In this document: one piece after another, positions 51,147 through 56,599 of the stretch | Layout of the letters: each line of letters begins with the position of its first letter | Numbering within the stretch: position 1 is the first letter of the stretch | DNA from: Candidatus Polarisedimenticolia bacterium | GTDB taxonomy: Bacteria; Acidobacteriota; Polarisedimenticolia; Gp22-AA2 | Direction of reading: 5' to 3' | Assembly: GCA_036001465.1 (NCBI GenBank) | Contig: DASYUH010000044.1 | Coordinates: forward strand, 1 to 56,599 | Length of the DNA: 56,599 bases | Notes under the pieces: model-generated | Told to the model about the DNA's origin: nothing | Database searches by the model: none | What the model saw: the letters and a program-made list of their open reading frames with translations, nothing else | Translations under genes and position numbers: made by a program

Positions 51147-52510
51147 ACACAACAATCTCGAGAATGGTTCTCCTGCATCCGTCCAGACGACGGCAGGTGC
51201 TGTCGCTTTCGGCTCAGCTCGGCCTAATTCTCCTGGCCGCATACGCCCATCTTCGCTCGCCAATCGTCACCACTGGCCTGGTGTTGCTGGGCCTTCTGTC
51301 GCTCGCTTTCATCGAGTCTCCGAGAGTTCTCGCGCTGGGGTTCCTTGCGTGTTTACCCGTTCTTCAGACCTTCGGAACGCAACTGTCAGTTTATGGTGAG
51401 GGCAGCGACTTGTTGCTGAACGTGATGGGAGCCTGCAACCTTCTCCTGCTTGGCGCGGGAAGTCTCGCTCTCTTTTGGCGGAGATCCGAGGTGGAGTGGA
51501 GGCGTCTGGGTCCGATCATCGCGTTCACCGGATATCTTTTGCTGACCATCGCCTCCTCACCCGAGCCTCAGCTCAGCGTTCGGAACTGGATTGCCTACGC
51601 CGTTCCGCTGTACCTGGCACTGCTCATCTCCGCTGACAGGGACCCCGCTCGGCTGGTGACGAAGGGAATCGTGGCGCTGGCGGTGTGTGCTGGAACGTCC
51701 GGCTTGATGGGACTCTGGCAAGTGGCGACATGGAACCTGACGTATCAGTTCAACGGCATGCCCAGAATCCCCGGTGGTCACGGATACCCCAACGCTTTCG
51801 CCATGTTTCTCGTCCTGTGCATCATGGCTTCGCTACTGATGACGTCTCGATCGAGGGTGGCAGGTAGAACCGCGCTGTCCATGGCAACCCTTGGGCCGCT
51901 GTTCGCCCTCCTGCTGTTTACATTCTCACGCACGGGATGGATCGTATTGCTGGCTTGCTTGATAACCTGCTGGCTGATGCTGGGCAAGAAGCTCGCGAGC
52001 TCGCTCCTGCTTTGGTCTCTCTTTCTGGGCCTTCTCTCCAGCTATCTCGTCCCGATCGTAATGAATCGATTTCAGCCTGACAGCTCTTATTACCAGCGCT
52101 TTGTATTGGCTCGGATCGGCTGGGACCTGTTTAAGGATGCTCCACTGATGGGTCACGGGGTGGGTTCGTTCCAGGTCATGTCGCGCGAGTTCCTCGGAAC
52201 TGTTGTGGAGCGTCATGGCGTGCCCTTGGGCCTCGTGCCGCACAATGATGTGATCCGCTTCATGGTGGAGGGGGGCCTCGTCGGGCTGGCTCTGTACTTC
52301 GGAGTTCTCGCTCGTTGCGCGAGCATCGGGTGGCACCTTTTTAGATCAGGTGACGAAAGGAATCGACTGTTCGGCGCGTTTCTCGTCAGTGCGACAACAG
52401 GGACATTCGTCTTTGGGCTAGGAGGTCAGGGCCTGGCGTATGCGGCTCCGTATCTTTTGGCCGCGACAGGCCTTGGTGCAGGGCTGATGCGGCACCAGAA
52501 GGTCGTCTGA
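51143..52510 (+). CDS. O-antigen ligase/polymerase family protein (second Wzy-type)
   Basis: This 455-residue protein has about 12 membrane helices. The periplasmic loop includes GHGVGSFQVMSREFLG and VPHNDVIRFMVEGGLVGLA, the HND motif of the Wzy_C family. It is distinct from the 703-residue paralogue 10 kb upstream and lacks its soluble tail. One of the two probably polymerises repeat units and the other ligates or caps them. It ends the plus-strand EPS run. Confidence 0.85.
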   Translation: MNTTISRMVLLHPSRRRQVLSLSAQLGLILLAAYAHLRSPIVTTGLVLLGLLSLAFIESPRVLALGFLACLPVLQTFGTQLSVYGEGSDLLLNVMGACNLLLLGAGSLALFWRRSEVEWRRLGPIIAFTGYLLLTIASSPEPQLSVRNWIAYAVPLYLALLISADRDPARLVTKGIVALAVCAGTSGLMGLWQVATWNLTYQFNGMPRIPGGHGYPNAFAMFLVLCIMASLLMTSRSRVAGRTALSMATLGPLFALLLFTFSRTGWIVLLACLITCWLMLGKKLASSLLLWSLFLGLLSSYLVPIVMNRFQPDSSYYQRFVLARIGWDLFKDAPLMGHGVGSFQVMSREFLGTVVERHGVPLGLVPHNDVIRFMVEGGLVGLALYFGVLARCASIGWHLFRSGDERNRLFGAFLVSATTGTFVFGLGGQGLAYAAPYLLAATGLGAGLMRHQKVV

Positions 52511-52565
52511 GTCCTGAATCCCGTGTCTAAGCTGACCATCACGTCTGCGCCGCGCGGCTGCGTTC

Positions 52566-53900
52566 TCAGTCCGGTACATGGTCTGCGCGCTGGGCCATCT
52601 GCAGGCCTTCAAGGACAAGCTCGACTCGATTTGCGAGGGAGGCGACCGTAAAGTCTGACAATCGGTCCTCGCGAAGGATGCCCCCCCGCGTGTTCCCCAT
52701 GATGGTCAATATGGCCTCACGTAATGCCCGCGCATCGGACGGGTCGACGACGATTCCGGCTCCGAGGTGCCGGATGAGCCGACCCGCTTCAGAATTGTCT
52801 GGAGCCAGGCAGAGTATGGGGCGCTCGGTCGCAAGATAATCGTAGATCTTCGCTGGGATGTCGGCGGAGTGCTCTGGCGCCACGACTATCAGAAGTGCGC
52901 GAGCCATCTGCATCCTAGGTCGGATCCGGGTATAGGAAAGAGGCGCCTCGACACGCAGATAGGACCTTGCCTGGGGCGATACCTCAAGAAATGCCTGCGT
53001 GGTGCGATCCAAAGTCCCTCGGACCTCCACAATGAGATGTCGTGGTTCGAGAAGAGCTTCTCGTTCGAGGGCCTGGAGTGCGTTGAGCACGGGAATGAGC
53101 GTTCTGCCACCATAAAGATTGCCCGCGTGGAGAATGAAGGGAGTCTCACCGGAAGCCGACTGGGATGTCAGGTGGGCATGAGGCTCATCGATTGCATTCG
53201 GAAGCCAGGAGACTTTCGACGGCGATGAAGGACAAATCGAGTCTTGGTAATGCTGGGCCCGTGTCGGGCTGGCGAAAAAGACGTGCGTGGCTCTGCGGGC
53301 GATGGCTCTCTCGAGGAAGCGCTCAAGAGGTCGCCGGAACAGTGGCGGGCGAGACCGAGGATCGGTCTGGCTCGTCCAAGGGTCACGATAGTCAAGGATG
53401 AGACTGCAGCCACTCCGGAGGGAGAGAAGCCAGCCAATCACCAATGACGAAAACGGCCTCGCCATGGCAAAGATAGCGTGGGGCCGCTGTTGCTGAACGA
53501 GTTTGAGAGCCGCGGGCAGAACGAAGGGAGCCCAGCCGATCAAGGGATCGGGGAGGCACATTTCCCTGATGACTCTGCCCCGCAGGTGACGGATCCGTGC
53601 CGCGACGATTGCGCCCTCTTCGGTACGTGAAGTTGGGCCGTGCAATCCTATTGGTGGTACTCCCGGCAGCCAGGCTTTGACACGCACGATGTTCAATGCC
53701 TCTGTCCCTTCCAACAGGGTTTCATCGGTGAATTCGCTCAGCCGTGCCGAGGATTGCAGATCCAAAGTGAGGATGGTCATTCTCCAACCAATTGCTGCAA
53801 GGCGACGCGCAAGGCGCAGCGCACGCTTCGCCCCGACTCTCCCGGATGGGGGAAAATAGGGAGCCAGCATCAGTACATTCTTGGACCCAGAGGGAATCAC
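52566..53900 (-). CDS. Glycosyltransferase family 4-like
   Basis: This 444-residue protein, last in the minus-strand group, begins after a GTG start with VLMLAPYFPPSGRVGAKRAL, typical of a GT4 subgroup in polysaccharide loci. A hydrophobic segment (FSSLVIGWLLSLRSGCSLIL) lies mid-protein. The donor domain has FILHAGNLYGGRTLIPVLNA and, near the end, SADIPAKIYDYLATERPILC. It lies 12 nt after the methyltransferase gene and is convergent with the Wzy-type gene. Confidence 0.82.
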   Translation of the reverse strand: MIPSGSKNVLMLAPYFPPSGRVGAKRALRLARRLAAIGWRMTILTLDLQSSARLSEFTDETLLEGTEALNIVRVKAWLPGVPPIGLHGPTSRTEEGAIVAARIRHLRGRVIREMCLPDPLIGWAPFVLPAALKLVQQQRPHAIFAMARPFSSLVIGWLLSLRSGCSLILDYRDPWTSQTDPRSRPPLFRRPLERFLERAIARRATHVFFASPTRAQHYQDSICPSSPSKVSWLPNAIDEPHAHLTSQSASGETPFILHAGNLYGGRTLIPVLNALQALEREALLEPRHLIVEVRGTLDRTTQAFLEVSPQARSYLRVEAPLSYTRIRPRMQMARALLIVVAPEHSADIPAKIYDYLATERPILCLAPDNSEAGRLIRHLGAGIVVDPSDARALREAILTIMGNTRGGILREDRLSDFTVASLANRVELVLEGLQMAQRADHVPD

Positions 53901-53912
53901 CGCACGATGCTC

Positions 53913-54704
53913 CTAGGTTGCCCGCTCGTAGAGTGCCACGATCCATCCAGCGGCAACACGCCATCGCGGCGTCGTTCGGGCGAGGAGCTTGATGGTGCGC
54001 AGCATCCAGACCTGCGCTCTGGTGGGAGAAAAATTGGTCCTGCGACACCGAGGGCAGGTGGCATTCGGTGCCCACGTGTAGCAGTCCAGGCCCATGGTGC
54101 GAAGCCAGACGGGCAGACGTTCCGCAACTGAATGGGTGTGCGATGTCTGGGCTATGTGCTTGAGACGTGCTCCGGGGACCAATTGGGCCATGTCACCGGA
54201 ATCAAAAGCCCTGAGGTGGTTGTAAACGTGAAAAGGAGAGTGACACGCAGGGCAGCGCGTGAGTCGGGCCTGTAAATCCTCACCGTTAGGCACAGAAATG
54301 AGGATGTGCTGGCGGGAGACCCGGGCGATTTCTGCGCAGGCCTTTTGTCCCAGTTCCAGCGGAAGGTGCTCAAGGACCTCGAACGCGGTGACCAGATCAA
54401 ATGACCTTTCCTTGAAGGGAAGGTGAGTCAGGGAGCCGCAGACACCGGGCAGCCCGAGGTCACGCAGACCCTTCCTGCTCGTGTCACACCCCACGACCCA
54501 TCGTTGTGAAGCAATGCGCCGTGTAAGTACGCCATTACCGCATCCGGCGTCGAGGACGGTTGAACCGGTTGCAGGAACCAACGACAGCGAAAGCGAAGCT
54601 CTTTCTTCTTGCTTGGGATCGATTGAGAGATCCCAACGCGCACTGTGTTCGAAGATCGTGGAGTCGTATTCTCGCGCTCCACCAACCCCGGGGGGCGTGG
54701 TCAT
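53913..54704 (-). CDS. SAM-dependent methyltransferase with CXXC pairs
   Basis: The 263-residue class I methyltransferase has TVLDAGCGNGVLTRRI for SAM binding and FDLVTAFEVLEHLPLELGQK. Unusually, its second half carries two CXXC pairs (TRCPACHSPF and ATCPRCRRTN) that could bind one zinc ion. The ATG overlaps the flippase stop as ATGA, so the two are translated together. The substrate is probably a sugar or polymer end group. Confidence 0.82.
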   Translation of the reverse strand: MTTPPGVGGAREYDSTIFEHSARWDLSIDPKQEERASLSLSLVPATGSTVLDAGCGNGVLTRRIASQRWVVGCDTSRKGLRDLGLPGVCGSLTHLPFKERSFDLVTAFEVLEHLPLELGQKACAEIARVSRQHILISVPNGEDLQARLTRCPACHSPFHVYNHLRAFDSGDMAQLVPGARLKHIAQTSHTHSVAERLPVWLRTMGLDCYTWAPNATCPRCRRTNFSPTRAQVWMLRTIKLLARTTPRWRVAAGWIVALYERAT

Positions 54705-56200
54705 GAGAACACCCTCAAGGTAAGCCAGCGCCGGGCAAGGGCCCAGTCCTCGTCATCGGCCAGTTTGAAGGCCATCGCCAGACCGATGAACGCAAGCATG
54801 AAACCTGCGATTCCAGCGACAATCGACCATTCGTGGACAGAAGTGAGATGAGCCGCTGCCAACGCCGGGAGAGCGGCAAACCCTGCGGCACCGAACAATT
54901 TGAGAGTCTTTATCCAGGGCCAGAGGTCTCTCCAGGAACATTCGAGGCGCAAGCGTATCCTTTGCAACAAATAGATGATGAGCACGACCTGCGTCACCAC
55001 AGCGCCGACCGCCGGCCCATACCACCCCATAGGATAGATGAGCAAGACTCCGATTATGCCCGCCAGAATCACCGTGAGAATCGTTCCGTAGAGTACTCCG
55101 CGGGAATCACCCGTGCCCTGAAGAATCGCACCATAGGATGTGAGTCGCAACGGCAAAAGAAGCAGGTAAATCCGAAAAATCCCCGCCGCTTGGCCGTAGT
55201 CTGGACCGTAGAGCCAGGACACCATGTCGGGAGCGATGGCAAAACAAATAAAGAAGATGGGTAGCAAGAGCAACCCCACCTTGATGATCGATCGGTGCCA
55301 CAAGGGGAGGATCTCTGCCTTTCTTCCGGAACGGTGTAGTTCGGCGAACCTGGGTATAAGAACACGCCCAACCGTATACGGAAGAACCGGTACGACCGGC
55401 AGCTCGAGCGCGCCAACGGAGTACACCGCGAGAAGGGCGGGGTTGTAGTAAAGCGAGATGAGGAATCTGTCGAGTTTCTGGTAGACGGTCCCCAACATTG
55501 AGTTGGCTCCAAGGGGGAGCGAGTATCCGAGCAGGTCACGCGTCACACCCGTAGGGCTACTGAGATTCAAGCCGCCACTGCAACGCCGCGCGATGACGAG
55601 AGTAGCCCCAAGCATCAGGCCCGACAATGCGCTCACGATCCAAACGATAGTGCGCAAACTGGCCCCGCACAGCGCCGGTACCACGATAACGATTCCGTTG
55701 ATGAGCCCCAGCAGTACGCTGACCAACGCGGCCTGAGCATGCCGGTTCAGGGCGATCAAGAGGAAAGGCAGACATTGTGTCGCCGCTTGGGCTAACGGGT
55801 AAAGGCACCCGATCCAGAGCAGAGACCGTAGATCGGAATTGTTGAAGGCATCTGAGATCCAGCCGCCCAATAGCGCGACGGCTAGGACGGCAGCTGTGGT
55901 GGTGCCGAGGATAAGGGAGAATGTTCGCCTGATGTATTGAGGTGCGTCGATCTCGATGCGCTTGGGAACGAAGTAGAGGAGACTTTGGGGGAGGCCAAGA
56001 CTCGTCAAACCTACGAGCGTCCCGAATATCAGTAGGAACTGGCGGTAGGATCCGAAATCCTCTTGGCTTATCGTGCGGGCGAGAGTGACGCCCACCACGA
56101 GATCGACGGCGGATTTGATGGCGGTCCCGAAAACTACCAACAGCGTCTTATCCGCCTGGCTCAGGACCATCGGGCGCGTCACTAGGTCTCGGGAGATCAT
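54701..56200 (-). CDS. Wzx-type polysaccharide flippase
   Basis: The 499-residue membrane protein has about 14 helices of the MATE/MVF superfamily layout. The first segment includes ADKTLLVVFGTAIKSAVDLV and RTISQEDFGSYRQFLLIFG, typical of Wzx/oligosaccharide flippases. It should turn lipid-linked repeat units to the periplasmic face. The frame is open to 56512, but ATG 56200 gives the normal N-terminus and sits 8 nt after a good promoter with no ribosome site, so the message looks leaderless. Confidence 0.88.
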   Translation of the reverse strand: MISRDLVTRPMVLSQADKTLLVVFGTAIKSAVDLVVGVTLARTISQEDFGSYRQFLLIFGTLVGLTSLGLPQSLLYFVPKRIEIDAPQYIRRTFSLILGTTTAAVLAVALLGGWISDAFNNSDLRSLLWIGCLYPLAQAATQCLPFLLIALNRHAQAALVSVLLGLINGIVIVVPALCGASLRTIVWIVSALSGLMLGATLVIARRCSGGLNLSSPTGVTRDLLGYSLPLGANSMLGTVYQKLDRFLISLYYNPALLAVYSVGALELPVVPVLPYTVGRVLIPRFAELHRSGRKAEILPLWHRSIIKVGLLLLPIFFICFAIAPDMVSWLYGPDYGQAAGIFRIYLLLLPLRLTSYGAILQGTGDSRGVLYGTILTVILAGIIGVLLIYPMGWYGPAVGAVVTQVVLIIYLLQRIRLRLECSWRDLWPWIKTLKLFGAAGFAALPALAAAHLTSVHEWSIVAGIAGFMLAFIGLAMAFKLADDEDWALARRWLTLRVFS

Positions 56201-56208
56201 CGGCGCGG

Positions 56209-56237
56209 ATTCTATCCGGAGCGCCGGGGCGATACAA
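56209..56237 (-). promoter_or_regulatory. Promoter placed for leaderless transcription of the flippase gene
   Basis: On the minus strand TTGTAT (56232-56237), a 17-bp spacer and TAGAAT (56209-56214) precede ATG 56200 by 8 nt. This is the same spacing as at the DUF4388 gene. Confidence 0.55.
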
Positions 56238-56503
56238 CGATTCCTGGGACGCGTCTCGGGCCAGACCCTGCGGACAATGGTCACGAAGTGGAGCATCGTG
56301 TTGCCGCCGCCGATTGCCTGGGTCGTGCAACTGGCAATCGCTTCAGCGGCCTTGGTAAGCACGCTGCATCGGTGTTCGATGGAGTCTACTGATCGGCCGG
56401 GGAAAAAGGGGCTGGAAAAAGAACCACGTCCATTTTTCTCCTGGTCGATTCCTCTCCTACCGACTAGAATCGATCTCTCGCAAATGCAACCAGGAGGTGC
56501 CTG
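56238..56503. other. Intergenic region between the divergent flippase and right-edge genes
   Basis: No gene, tRNA or clear repeat is visible. Near its right end TAGAAT (56465-56470) may be the -10 box of the right-edge gene, but no good -35 box precedes it. AGGAGGT (56492-56498) is that gene's ribosome site. Confidence 0.4.
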
Positions 56504-56599
56504 ATGAGACAACGCGAGTCGATCGTGAAGGGAATCATCGTCCTGGCAATAATCACAATCGCAGAAGTCGGTGCGGCCCGGGCCCAGGATGCCGCCGGC
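56504..56599 (+). CDS. Secreted protein, 3' end cut by window edge
   Basis: ATG 56504 opens 32 codons to the end of the window without a stop, after a strong AGGAGGT (56492-56498). The peptide has a basic start (MRQRESIVKG), a hydrophobic core (IIVLAIITIA) and an AxA-type cleavage site (VGAARAQD). That is a standard Sec signal peptide. The mature protein is outside the window, so function is unknown. Confidence 0.65.
   Translation, partial: MRQRESIVKGIIVLAIITIAEVGAARAQDAAG

Noticed and set aside
56201-56512. N-terminal extension of the flippase to 56512.
   Set aside because: The added residues are Cys/Arg-rich with no membrane helix, and they would overlap the promoter of the divergent secreted-protein gene.
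1-56599. CRISPR arrays, rRNA, prophage or integrase genes.
   Set aside because: No regularly spaced repeats, no rRNA motifs and no phage structural or recombinase genes were seen.

Overview
The window is a stretch of a very GC-rich, Gram-negative-type bacterial chromosome. A hand count of 14101-14160 gives 46 of 60 G+C. Secretion signals, outer-membrane and EPS export proteins, a split gap-pgk-tpiA-secG-tRNA-Leu block, PEGA-domain Ser/Thr kinase genes, a DUF151-PDZ protein and an 11-gene complex I cluster would fit an uncultured member of Acidobacteriota or a neighbouring phylum. That placement is inference; no rRNA gene is present. Coding density is high, and many neighbouring genes overlap as ATGA, GTGA or TTGA, so translational coupling looks common.

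Layout. (1) 1-1757: a zinc-ribbon, transposase-like gene cut by the left edge, thioredoxin reductase, a small acidic protein, and tRNA-Leu(GAG) on the minus strand. (2) 1793-5208, minus strand: gap-pgk-tpiA-secG, i.e. lower glycolysis followed by a Sec translocon subunit and the tRNA. (3) 5326-6616: a DUF192 protein and a membrane-anchored lytic transglycosylase. (4) 7064-19990: nuoABCDHIJKLMN without nuoEFG, running directly into two small AtpI-type membrane proteins and F0 subunits a, c and b. No F1 genes follow. (5) 20001-22158: aroB and a PLP-dependent threonine-dehydratase-like enzyme. (6) 22304-27230: a signalling cluster made of a kinase stub with HisKA but no ATPase domain, a response regulator, a YfiR-like periplasmic protein and a hybrid kinase (CHASE8-like sensor, HAMP, HisKA, HATPase, REC, REC, HPt). 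(7) 27319-28834: a metallophosphoesterase and a convergent, exported DUF151-PDZ protein. (8) 29092-35915: a PEGA Ser/Thr kinase, an exported TPR/beta-propeller protein, an exported TPR-PEGA-PDZ protein and a DUF4388 protein. (9) 36112-56200: a large Wzx/Wzy-type exopolysaccharide locus. It carries a beta-barrel, a Wza-like exporter, a Wzc-like tyrosine kinase, two O-antigen-ligase/polymerase proteins, five glycosyltransferases, a radical SAM/SPASM protein, a WbaP-type initiating transferase, two methyltransferases and a flippase. (10) A secreted protein gene starts at the right edge.

How it fits together. The nuo-F0 block builds the membrane parts of respiration and ATP synthesis; the NADH-input and F1 modules must be encoded elsewhere or be absent. 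The two signalling blocks (6 and 8) combine phosphorelay and Ser/Thr phosphorylation with exported sensor-like proteins, and they sit next to the EPS locus they might regulate. From about 43.2 kb the G+C content falls (31 of 60 at 55201-55260), typical of a variable, horizontally exchanged polysaccharide locus.

The observations I rate highest are the YfiR protein paired with a phosphorelay kinase instead of a diguanylate cyclase, the PEGA kinase/TPR-propeller/PEGA-PDZ cassette, the 28-bp imperfect hairpin at 6883-6975 before the nuo promoter, and two genes that look leaderless, each with its -10 box exactly 8 nt from the ATG.
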